Part shown: positions 8,291 through 15,081 of the stretch, piece after piece | How the letters are laid out: each line of letters starts with the position of its first letter | Numbering within the stretch: the first letter of the stretch is position 1 | Origin: JADFNO01 sp965369945 | GTDB lineage: Bacteria > Planctomycetota > Phycisphaerae > Phycisphaerales > SM1A02 | Assembly: GCA_965369945.1 (NCBI GenBank) | Contig: CBDUST010000034.1 | Location: 1-24,118, forward strand | Direction of reading: 5' to 3' | DNA: 24,118 nucleotides | The notes under the pieces: model-generated | The model's database searches: none | What the model was told of the DNA's origin: nothing | What the model saw: only the letters and a program-made list of their open reading frames with translations | Program-made: the position numbers and the translations under genes

Positions 8291-8344
8291 CCGCCCGTTG
8301 CACCCTAGCACCTAGCACCTAGTGCCTTCGTGCCTTTCTTCCTC

Positions 8345-8353
8345 TATACTGCC
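8345..8353 (+). promoter_or_regulatory. TATACTGCC, possible -10 region upstream of icd
   Basis: TATACT at 8345-8350 is a good -10 hexamer 57 bases ahead of the icd start. The same nine bases TATACTGCC recur at 11131-11139 ahead of the S9 peptidase. No -35 box at standard spacing is seen for either, so this rests on the shared nonamer only. Confidence 0.3.
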
Positions 8354-8406
8354 CGGCTCTCAAAACGAAATGCCCAAACAACGACCACCAGCGGAGTTTA
8401 CGCGCG

Positions 8407-9801
8407 ATGGCTGATTCGATCACCATGACCTCACAGGGGCTCAACGTCCCGGACAACCCGATTATCCCCTTTATTGAAGGCGACGGTACCGGGCCTGATA
8501 TCTGGTCCGCAGCGGTTCGCGTCTTCGACGCGGCCGTCGAAAAAGCTTATAGCGGCTCGCGCCAAATCGAGTGGCAAGAAGTCCTCGCTGGTGAGAAAGC
8601 ATTCAACCAATCCGGCGATTGGCTGCCCGATGAAACGGTCGAGGCATTCAGGACATACTTGGTCGGCATCAAGGGCCCGCTCACCACGCCCATCGGCGGG
8701 GGAATCCGCTCACTGAACGTTGCGCTTCGTCAGATGCTCGACCTTTACGTGTGTCTGCGACCCGTGCGCTACTTCGCCGGCGTCCCCTCGCCCGTCAAGA
8801 AACCCCAAGATGTCGATATCGTCATCTTCCGTGAAAACACCGAAGACATTTACGCCGGTGTGGAATGGGAGTCCGGCAGCGATGAGGCGAAGAAAGTAAT
8901 CGCATTCCTACAAGATCAGATGGGCGTGAAGAATATCCGCTTCCCTCTGACCAGCGGCATTGGCATCAAACCCATCTCCCGCGAGGGCACCGAACGACTT
9001 GTCAGGGCAGCAATCAACTATGCACTGAAAAACAACCGCCGCAGTATCACGCTTGTTCACAAAGGCAACATCATGAAATTCACGGAAGGCGCCTTCCGTG
9101 ACTGGGGGTACAACCTGGCGGCCAGCGAGTTCAGAAACGAAACCGTTTCCGAGCGCGAAAGTTGGGTCCTCGGCAACAAGGAATCCAAAGCCGACGTCAC
9201 CGCTGAGCAAAACGCACGGCTGATCGACCCCGGATACGACATGATGACGCCCGACCAAAAGGCGACGATTTGCGCCGAGGTTGAAAAGGCGATTGAACTG
9301 TGGTCCACGCACGGTGACGGCAAGTGGAAACAAAAACTCCTGATTCGTGATACGATTGCGGACATCACGTTGCAGCAAGTCATGACTCGCGCAAAGTCGT
9401 TTGATGTTGTGGCGACCATGAACCTCAACGGCGACTACCTCTCCGATGCGCTGGCCGCCCAAGTCGGCGGAATCGGGATCGCACCCGGCGCGAATATCAA
9501 CTACGACACAGGCCATGCGATCTTCGAAGCAACGCACGGCACCGCTCCAAAATACGCTGGGCTCGATAAGGTCAACCCAGGTTCGGTCATCCTCTCCGGC
9601 GAGTTGATGTTGCGCTACATGGGATGGGCCGAAGCAGCTGACCTGATCATCCAAGGCATCATCGGCGCGATCGACGCGAGAACCGTGACCTACGACTTTG
9701 AGCGACTCATGGACGGCGCAACACTGCTGAAATGCTCCGCCTTCGCCGATGCGATCGTCGAACATATGGGCGCCGCCGGAAGGGTTGCAGTAGGGGCGTG
9801 A
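8407..9801 (+). CDS. icd: isocitrate dehydrogenase, NADP-dependent (type I)
   Basis: Converts isocitrate and NADP+ to 2-oxoglutarate, CO2 and NADPH in the TCA cycle. The 464-aa sequence has the E. coli-type layout: PFIEGDGTGPDIW near 21-33, GGGIRSLN with substrate-binding Ser102 and Asn104, Arg108, Arg118 and Arg142, VIFRENTEDIYAG with Tyr149, and LVHKGNIMKFTEGAF with catalytic Lys219. All sit 11 positions earlier than in E. coli. DYLSDALAAQVGG carries the metal-binding Asp residues. HGTAPKYAG retains the Lys-Tyr pair that marks NADP+ rather than NAD+ use. GGAG at 8392-8395 precedes ATG. Regulation by phosphorylation of Ser102 is possible in principle, but no kinase is seen here. The last codons fall in a direct repeat found again at 10244-10265. 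Confidence 0.96.
   Translation: MADSITMTSQGLNVPDNPIIPFIEGDGTGPDIWSAAVRVFDAAVEKAYSGSRQIEWQEVLAGEKAFNQSGDWLPDETVEAFRTYLVGIKGPLTTPIGGGIRSLNVALRQMLDLYVCLRPVRYFAGVPSPVKKPQDVDIVIFRENTEDIYAGVEWESGSDEAKKVIAFLQDQMGVKNIRFPLTSGIGIKPISREGTERLVRAAINYALKNNRRSITLVHKGNIMKFTEGAFRDWGYNLAASEFRNETVSERESWVLGNKESKADVTAEQNARLIDPGYDMMTPDQKATICAEVEKAIELWSTHGDGKWKQKLLIRDTIADITLQQVMTRAKSFDVVATMNLNGDYLSDALAAQVGGIGIAPGANINYDTGHAIFEATHGTAPKYAGLDKVNPGSVILSGELMLRYMGWAEAADLIIQGIIGAIDARTVTYDFERLMDGATLLKCSAFADAIVEHMGAAGRVAVGA
9778..9799 (+). repeat. direct repeat, copy 1 (end of icd)
   Basis: Matches 10244-10265 at 19 of 22 positions (core AGGGTTGCA-s-TAGG). The two copies flank the palindrome and the 76-aa gene. This copy overlaps the last codons of icd. 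Confidence 0.45.
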
Positions 9802-9819
9802 ACGACGCTTCCTCTTGCC

Positions 9820-9840
9820 CCCTCTCCCCCTGGGAGAGGG
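9820..9840. repeat. CCCTCTCCC/GGGAGAGGG palindrome (REP-like)
   Basis: CCCTCTCCC (9820-9828) and GGGAGAGGG (9832-9840) form a perfect 9-bp stem with a CCT loop, followed by TTGGGGTGAGGG. This sequence closely resembles a short extragenic palindrome I recall as repeated in many unrelated bacterial genomes. It sits 18 bases after icd and may also act as a transcript end. Confidence 0.55.
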
Positions 9841-9969
9841 TTGGGGTGAGGGTTCTTTCGGGTCGGCGTCGACCGTTGGAATCCGACGCATCGTGGCATC
9901 ATTACTACAATGCTGCTGGGATGGATGACGCTCGAACCATCGCGCCGCCCGAGCTCTAGGGCCTACAAT

Positions 9970-10200
9970 ATGGACATGACTGCTCCGCATTATTTTAGCT
10001 ACCAGCCGGCGGCAACCGAGGCAGACATCAATGCAGAACAGTTGGCCATGATTGAGAATATGTTCCGCATGGATTATCCTGACGATGACATGCTTTTTGA
10101 GCTCCACGTGCTGCGCGTTTGCCAAGCGGTGAAGGATGGTCGCACTAGCCTCGATGTAATCCTCCGTGAAGCTCGTGAGCACGGAGCGTCCGCCGCTTAA
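9970..10200 (+). CDS. 76-aa hypothetical protein
   Basis: Begins MDMTAPHYFSYQ and contains AEQLAMIENMFRMDYPDDDMLFELHVLRVCQAVKDGRTSLDVILREAREHG, which predicts two or three amphipathic helices. No signal peptide, membrane segment or metal site. ATG 9970 or 9976 are likely starts; the frame is open to 9910 without a ribosome binding site. Codon pattern and helix periodicity argue for a real gene. The function is unknown. It lies between two copies of a 22-base direct repeat and ahead of the SelW-like gene, with no evident functional link. Confidence 0.55.
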   Translation: MDMTAPHYFSYQPAATEADINAEQLAMIENMFRMDYPDDDMLFELHVLRVCQAVKDGRTSLDVILREAREHGASAA

Positions 10201-10243
10201 GGCTCGATCCGTTTACGGCTTCATCGAGCATGAAGTAGCCCCC

Positions 10244-10265
10244 GGGAGGGTTGCACTAGGAGCGT
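10244..10265 (+). repeat. direct repeat, copy 2
   Basis: Imperfect copy (19/22) of 9778-9799, here in non-coding sequence 59 bases before the SelW-like gene. Mismatches are at the third, thirteenth and eighteenth positions. Confidence 0.45.
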
Positions 10266-10324
10266 AGCTGTCACGACTCGGCGATAGAAAAAATGCCGAC
10301 GTCGACCCTCTTGGAATCATCAGC

Positions 10325-10552
10325 GTGAAGATCAGCATCAAATACTGCGGGATGTGAGACTACTTGCCCACGGCTGCCGGTCTGGCGGAGGCAATCAAAG
10401 GCAAGCTCGGCGTCGAGTCCAAGCTCATCGAGGGATCGGGCGGCGTATTTGATGTCGTCGTCGATGGTGATCTGATATTCTCCAAGGACAACGAAGGTCG
10501 CTTCCCCGAGCACGAGGAGATTCTCGATGCGCTCAGCTCACGGAAAGGCTAG
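10325..10552 (+). CDS. SelW-like (Rdx family) selenoprotein with in-frame UGA
   Basis: Small thioredoxin-like redox protein, 75 aa if TGA 10355-10357 is read as selenocysteine. From GTG 10325 the product begins VKISIKYCGM-U-DYLPTAAG, which gives a C8-G-M-U11 redox motif at the place where the Rdx (SelT/SelW/SelH) family has CxxC or CxxU. The rest is typical of the family: AEAIKGKLGVESKLIEG, GGVFDVVVDGDLIFSKDNEGRFP and EEILDAL. An ordinary caller would start at TTG 10364, losing the whole active site. The reading frame is unbroken apart from the TGA, and a SECIS-like hairpin follows it. GGA (10313-10315) is the only weak ribosome binding site. The natural alternative, a broken CxxC gene, is less likely given the hairpin. 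No selA, selB, selC or selD gene is in the window. Confidence 0.82.
10364..10394 (+). promoter_or_regulatory. bacterial SECIS-like stem-loop
   Basis: Inside the SelW-like frame, CTGCC (10374-10378) pairs with GGCGG (10384-10388, one T-G pair), closing the loop GGTCT (10379-10383). TTGCC (10364-10368) pairs with GGCAA (10390-10394) as an outer stem. There are 21 bases between the TGA and the loop, inside the range for bacterial SECIS elements, and the GGUCU loop is the one I recall from E. coli fdhF, which SelB binds. The internal loop is asymmetric (5 versus 1 bases). Confidence 0.7.
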
Positions 10553-10625
10553 AGCACTTTCACTCCGAGCGCAGCTCCGAATCGAATCCTACCATAAAGT
10601 GGCCAAGTCTCGCAGGAGCCTGTTC

Positions 10626-11090
10626 GTGAAAATCGCGCCCATGACCAAAGCGGATTTTGACCGCATCATCACCGATCACAGCACCTACTGGGATAGCGAT
10701 CTCACATACCAACTGCATCACCCCATCTTCATCCACGAATTCGGCGATACAGCGTATGTAATAAAGAACAATCAAACCATCGCAGCGTATCTCATGGGAT
10801 TCATCTCTCAAGCCGAGCCGACTGGGTATGTCCATCTGGTCGCGGTCCACCCGGACTACCGGCGTAAGGGTCTCGCTCGGCGACTCTATGAACACTTCAT
10901 CAACGAAGTGCGCCTGCGCGGCTGCACGAAGCTCAAAGCCACCGGCCATCCCAACAACCAGCAGACAATTCGATTCCACCTTTCCCTCGGGATGGAGATG
11001 ATCGGTGAACCAAACGGCGAAGGGGTATCGGTGGTCAAGGACTATCTTCGCCCCGGCTTTGATCGAGTGGTGTTTGTAAAGCGTATTTGA
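10626..11090 (+). CDS. GNAT-family N-acetyltransferase
   Basis: A 154-aa enzyme that moves an acetyl group from acetyl-CoA to an unknown amine. Motif A is clear: YVHLVAVHPDYRRKGLARRLYEHF, with the R-x-x-G-x-A pyrophosphate-binding loop. Before it lie the strands AYVIKNNQTIAAYLMGF, and after it ATGHPNNQQTIRFHLSLGMEMIGE, the usual motif B pattern. The frame is open from 10527, overlapping the SelW-like gene, but AGGAG (10614-10618) stands 7 bases before GTG 10626, which also fits the domain start; ATG 10641 is an alternative. The substrate cannot be told. Confidence 0.85.
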   Translation: MKIAPMTKADFDRIITDHSTYWDSDLTYQLHHPIFIHEFGDTAYVIKNNQTIAAYLMGFISQAEPTGYVHLVAVHPDYRRKGLARRLYEHFINEVRLRGCTKLKATGHPNNQQTIRFHLSLGMEMIGEPNGEGVSVVKDYLRPGFDRVVFVKRI

Positions 11091-11130
11091 AGGGATTTGG
11101 ACGCTCAGGCGCATCGCCCCTTCGACCCGG

Positions 11131-11139
11131 TATACTGCC
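11131..11139 (+). promoter_or_regulatory. TATACTGCC, possible -10 region of the S9 peptidase gene
   Basis: Identical nonamer to 8345-8353. It ends 23 bases before the start codon and just ahead of the AAAGGAG site at 11149-11155, a plausible position for a -10 box with a short leader. No convincing -35 box is seen. Confidence 0.3.
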
Positions 11140-11162
11140 GTCTCCCTCAAAGGAGATAAAGC

Positions 11163-13319
11163 ATGACGATCCAAATCGCCCCGATGTTCCTTGGTATGTC
11201 GATATTCATGTGCAGCGGTGCGTCGGTTGCTGAACCACCTTCACCGCCGATCGCTGACAAACGCCCGGTCTCGACGACGTTGCACGACGATACGCGCGTT
11301 GACAATTACGCATGGCTTCGCGAGAAGACCAACACAGCCGTCATCGATTACCTCAATGCAGAGAATGATTACGCCAAGGCCATCATGGCGCACACTGAGC
11401 AACTCCAGGAGACGTTGTACGACGAGATGCTCGGGCGCATCAAGCAAACTGATCTGAGTGTGCCGTATCGTGACGGGCCGTATTTCTATTATGCGCGCAC
11501 AGTCGAGGGCTTGGACTATCCGATCTATTGCCGCAAGCTCGGGTCGTTGGAGGCTGATGAAGAGACCATCCTCGATGTGAACAAACTGGCCAAGGGGCAT
11601 GAGTATTTTCGAATCACCAGCAAGGCGATCAGTACCGATCATCGATACTTCGCCTACGCAGTGGATACGACCGGCTACGAAACTGTTTCCATATCCATCA
11701 AGGATCTCACGACCGGCGAAACGTCCGAAGCCGAGATCAAAGACGCCGGCCCATGGGGACTTGTGTGGGCCAACGACGGCAGGACGCTGGTCTACACGCG
11801 CACCGATGAAACCAAACGAACCAATCGCATTTATCGCCACACGCGCGGCGCAGATGCCTTTGCCGATGTGTTGGTCAAGCGCGAAGACGATGTGAAATAC
11901 GGCATCAGCGTCTCTCGTACGCGCTCTGATGAGCTCATCCGCATTACTTCAAGCTCAAGCACCACCAGCGAAACGTGGTACGTCGATGCATCCAACCCAG
12001 CTGCAAAATTCAAGGTCATTGCGCCAAGGCGCCAAGGCGTGCGTTATTCAGTCGACCATCGGCGCGGCGCTGATGGCGGTACGTTCTATATCGTGACGGA
12101 TGCGGACAACTCGCCGAACTTCAAGCTCGTCACCGCACCGGTATCCGACCCAAGCCCGAGCAATTGGACGACGCTGATCGCGCATTCGACGGATGTGTTT
12201 CTGACAGGTGTGAGCGTGTTTGCCGATCACATGGTGCTCAGCGAACGCAGAGATGGCTATACAGCTCTAAGCGTTCACAACTTCGCCGACGGCAAGGCGC
12301 ATCTGATCGAGCTGCCTGAATCCGTTGCGACTGTTCGCGGATCTACGAACGTTGAGTACGACACGGCGACGTTTCGACTCGCCTACACGTCGCTCGTTAC
12401 GCCGAATTCGATCTACGACTACGATGTCAATACCCGCAGCCGTACGCTCATGAAGCAGCAAGAAGTGCTCGGCGGGTACGAGCCAAGCGCTTACGTGACC
12501 GCTCGAGGCTATGCGACTGCATCAGACGGCGCGCGCGTTCCCATCTCAATCGTTCATCGCAAGGGGATCAAGCTGGACGGCAACAATCCGTGTCTGCTCT
12601 ATGGCTACGGTTCCTACGGCGCTTCGATGGACCCCTACTTCAGTTCCAACAATCTGTCGCTGCTTGATCGTGGGTTTGTGTACGCGATCGCGCATGTTCG
12701 AGGCGGATCGGAAATGGGGCGGCATTGGAAAGAAGATGGCAAGATGCTCAACAAGCGCAACACTTTCACCGATTTCATCGCCGTCGCTGAAGTATTGATC
12801 GACCAGAACTATACCAATCCAGATCGCTTGGCGATTCGCGGCGGTTCAGCCGGCGGGTTGCTGATAGGCGCGGTGCTGAACATGCGGCCGGACTTGTTCG
12901 CTGCGGCGCATGCGGCGGTTCCGTTTGTTGATGTCGTCAACACAATGCTCGATGCGTCGATTCCGCTGACGACAGGCGAATACGAAGAGTGGGGCAACCC
13001 CAACGAATCAACGTACTACGCCTATATCAAGAGCTATTCGCCGTACGATAATGTCACGTCGCAGGATTATCCGCACATTTTGATAACAGCCGGGCTCAAC
13101 GATCCGCGCGTTCACTACTGGGAGCCCGCCAAGTGGTCCGCCAAGCTGCGTGACATGAAAACCGATGACAACTTGTTGATCCTCAAGACCAACATGGGCG
13201 CAGGTCACGGCGGCGCATCGGGGCGATACAGTCGCTACGAAGAACTCGCCTTCGAGTACGCCTTCATCATCGATCGCGTGGGAATACCTTCCGCATCGCC
13301 AGAATCAGGCACGAAATAG
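11163..13319 (+). CDS. S9A prolyl oligopeptidase / oligopeptidase B-like serine peptidase
   Basis: A 718-aa exported peptidase. Residues 1-23 look like a signal peptide (cleavage after ASVA). Next comes the S9A N-terminal segment with DDTRVDNYAWLREKTN, then a beta-propeller to about residue 450 that restricts access to peptides, then the alpha/beta-hydrolase domain. The catalytic triad is intact: Ser562 in RGGSAGG, Asp647 in GLNDPRVHYWEP, His682 in GAGHGGASGR. GYGSYGASMDPYF and HVRGGSEMG are standard for the family; the C-terminal segment is closest to oligopeptidase B, which cuts after Arg or Lys, but specificity is inferred. AAAGGAG precedes ATG. It probably digests peptides in the periplasm. 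Confidence 0.93.
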   Translation: MTIQIAPMFLGMSIFMCSGASVAEPPSPPIADKRPVSTTLHDDTRVDNYAWLREKTNTAVIDYLNAENDYAKAIMAHTEQLQETLYDEMLGRIKQTDLSVPYRDGPYFYYARTVEGLDYPIYCRKLGSLEADEETILDVNKLAKGHEYFRITSKAISTDHRYFAYAVDTTGYETVSISIKDLTTGETSEAEIKDAGPWGLVWANDGRTLVYTRTDETKRTNRIYRHTRGADAFADVLVKREDDVKYGISVSRTRSDELIRITSSSSTTSETWYVDASNPAAKFKVIAPRRQGVRYSVDHRRGADGGTFYIVTDADNSPNFKLVTAPVSDPSPSNWTTLIAHSTDVFLTGVSVFADHMVLSERRDGYTALSVHNFADGKAHLIELPESVATVRGSTNVEYDTATFRLAYTSLVTPNSIYDYDVNTRSRTLMKQQEVLGGYEPSAYVTARGYATASDGARVPISIVHRKGIKLDGNNPCLLYGYGSYGASMDPYFSSNNLSLLDRGFVYAIAHVRGGSEMGRHWKEDGKMLNKRNTFTDFIAVAEVLIDQNYTNPDRLAIRGGSAGGLLIGAVLNMRPDLFAAAHAAVPFVDVVNTMLDASIPLTTGEYEEWGNPNESTYYAYIKSYSPYDNVTSQDYPHILITAGLNDPRVHYWEPAKWSAKLRDMKTDDNLLILKTNMGAGHGGASGRYSRYEELAFEYAFIIDRVGIPSASPESGTK

Positions 13320-13463
13320 CGCTCGGGTGCGGATACACGCTACCGCCAGCCGCAGGGTTCAGGTTTTCCCTTGAATCTGAGGCGGAAGCATCATGCACAT
13401 GCGGATAATGTAGGCAGAGGACCAGCGCCCGTTACGATGAAGTCCATCATGGAGATCGGTAGG

Positions 13464-13910
13464 ATGACGATCAGGCGCCTTGCTGTTCTTCTACTCATAA
13501 TGCTGCTGGTCGGATGCGCAGATGGAGGACGGCTGGCCAGACAAGGTCAACCATCGCCGAGCGCTGAATCCCTGGTCATGCTTGACGGCATGGAGTTGCC
13601 GGTCACCACGCTCTTGCAGGGGAGCGTGTTGTACCATCGTAATGACTGTCGCAAGTGTCATTATTCAGGAGCGCGGGGCGGCTCTGAGTTCGGCGGCCCC
13701 AATCTTGTCGATGACGAATGGTTTCACTGCGATGGTAGTATCAATGGGATACGCTCGGTTATCCTGAAGGGGATCACCACAGAACAGCTTCGAGGGACCG
13801 AGCGCTCATCCGACCGATTCATGCCAAGCGCAGCAGAAATGGACCTCAGCGACGCGGATGTTAAAGCCATCGCAGCATACTTATATGCGATAGGTCAGCT
13901 CGACCGGTAG
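13464..13910 (+). CDS. lipoprotein c-type cytochrome, single haem
   Basis: A 148-aa class I cytochrome c. From ATG 13464 it has a short signal peptide and lipobox LVGC (Cys18), then a haem site CRKCH at 62-66 with His66 as axial ligand. GGPNLVDDEWFHC and the distal ligand candidate Met120 in RFMPS follow, then the closing helix DLSDADVKAIAAYLYAIG. The GPNL-DD-W pattern resembles the haem domains of CcoP-type oxidase subunits. It likely carries electrons at the outer face of a membrane. GGAG at 13451-13454 supports ATG 13464; longer frames from 13371 or 13437 lack such a site and would place extra residues before the signal peptide. No oxidase genes are nearby. Confidence 0.85.
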   Translation: MTIRRLAVLLLIMLLVGCADGGRLARQGQPSPSAESLVMLDGMELPVTTLLQGSVLYHRNDCRKCHYSGARGGSEFGGPNLVDDEWFHCDGSINGIRSVILKGITTEQLRGTERSSDRFMPSAAEMDLSDADVKAIAAYLYAIGQLDR

Positions 13911-13911
13911 C

Positions 13912-13934
13912 GGCAGGCAAAGCGCTTGCCCGCC
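13912..13934. terminator. imperfect hairpin after the cytochrome gene
   Basis: GGC-A-GGCAA (13912-13920) pairs with TTGCC-C-GCC (13926-13934) around a 5-base loop, with one mismatch. It lies directly after the stop codon. No T run follows. Confidence 0.35.
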
Positions 13935-13978
13935 CCGGTGTTCGCGCTACACATATTCACCCATCTCGACCCCCGAAG

Positions 13979-14000
13979 CCCAGGGACTCCCGTCCCTGGG
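13979..14000. terminator. 9-bp hairpin between convergent genes
   Basis: CCCAGGGAC (13979-13987) and GTCCCTGGG (13992-14000) form a perfect stem with loop TCCC. It lies between the convergent cytochrome and DUF1573 genes and could end transcripts from both sides. No T run is present on either side, so it may instead be a dispersed palindrome. Confidence 0.4.
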
Positions 14001-14023
14001 ACTTCCTACGTCCAAAACTCACC

Positions 14024-14995
14024 TCATTCAGCCCCTTGCAGAGTTATGTTTGGCAACCCAACATCCTTGCGCCATTCGATCAACAGCTCACGCCAGCGTA
14101 TTGCATTTTCCTTGCTTGGAATAATTCGGCCGTCGGGCTGAAGTTCATCGAGAACGCCGGGATGATGCTCGTCCGCCCATGCCTTGAACTCCTCGAACCG
14201 CCCATTGGTCTTCGGCTCCTTGGGCAAGCTCGAAACCAACATCCCTTCGATTCGTTCATCAGCATCAAACCAATACGTAATCAGATACGGCGTCGCCTTT
14301 CGATCCAGCAGCTTGAAGTAATCGTTCGTCTCGCTCACGACCGTCACAAGTTCGTTGCCGTTCACTTCATATTCATGCGTCGTGCTGGTTGATTTCATCT
14401 CGCGGTCCCATTCAGCCCAAGGGCCGTCGCCTGATGCTTTTCGCAACTCGCCAGGCCCTTCCTTCTTATCAAACCAGATGCGCGACTCATCAGCCAGGTA
14501 ACTTGCAATCCGCTGCGTATCGTGCGCCTTTCGCGCTTCTCGATAACCCAGCAGCTTCGCATACAGCGGATGAATCGATTCAATCTGAAGCTGCGCCTCA
14601 ATCGGCGGCCCATCAGCCAGTGTCACGACGACGCTCTTTGTAACCTTTTGATCCAGATGCTTCGCTGACGCTTTCATGCGAATCTGAAGTTCCGTCGCTT
14701 GACGCGGCTCAAGCTGTTGGGATTCAAAATCAACGATCGTGGTGCAACCGCAACTTCCCTTCGCACTGACCACGGTGATCGGTGCATCGCTTGTGTTGAT
14801 GATCCACATCGTTCCCGCAGCGGTCTCCCCAGCAGCGCATTTTCCGAGGTCCAACACGCTCGGCACGATCGTCGCTTGCTCACTGGCTTTGGCAACACCC
14901 CCAATCAAAGTCGGTGCGGCTACAAGTGTGACAACAAGCGCCCATACACGAAGGCGGCTGGGCCTAAACGACCCGGCTCTTGTAATCGTTCTCAT
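14024..14995 (-). CDS. secreted DUF1573 protein with NTF2-like C-terminal region
   Basis: A 323-aa product from ATG 14995, which has AAGGAGAT just upstream; the frame open to 15034 lacks a site. Residues 1-38 are a long signal peptide (cleavage near VAKA). The DUF1573 domain spans about 42-140, with VLDLGKCAAGETAAGTMWIINTSD and the SCGC motif at 81-84. Residues 145-250 (KLLGYREARKAHDTQRIASYLADESRIWFD... YLITYWFDADERIEGML) have the layout of a NTF2/SnoaL-like cup, though this is a weak call. DUF1573 is an Ig-like extracytoplasmic domain of unknown role. It is last in the BlaI-M56 operon, 86 bases after the M56 gene, whose own C-terminus carries the same domain. Confidence 0.8.
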   Translation of the reverse strand: MRTITRAGSFRPSRLRVWALVVTLVAAPTLIGGVAKASEQATIVPSVLDLGKCAAGETAAGTMWIINTSDAPITVVSAKGSCGCTTIVDFESQQLEPRQATELQIRMKASAKHLDQKVTKSVVVTLADGPPIEAQLQIESIHPLYAKLLGYREARKAHDTQRIASYLADESRIWFDKKEGPGELRKASGDGPWAEWDREMKSTSTTHEYEVNGNELVTVVSETNDYFKLLDRKATPYLITYWFDADERIEGMLVSSLPKEPKTNGRFEEFKAWADEHHPGVLDELQPDGRIIPSKENAIRWRELLIEWRKDVGLPNITLQGAE

Positions 14996-15081
14996 CGGTT
15001 GATCTCCTTGTGTGCGCACCGATCGCCTATGCACAGCAACCCGCTGCGCAATCAGACAGAAATTCGATGCGCGAGAAAAAA

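Noticed and set aside
8304..8324. Tandem heptamer CCTAGCA, CCTAGCA, CCTAGTG
   Set aside because: Only three imperfect units in an intergenic stretch; too short to claim a functional repeat or a CRISPR-like array.
8908..10182. Long minus-strand open frame (424 codons) opposite icd
   Set aside because: It mirrors the codon structure of a definite icd gene, runs through the palindrome and the 76-aa gene, and its product shows no family pattern.
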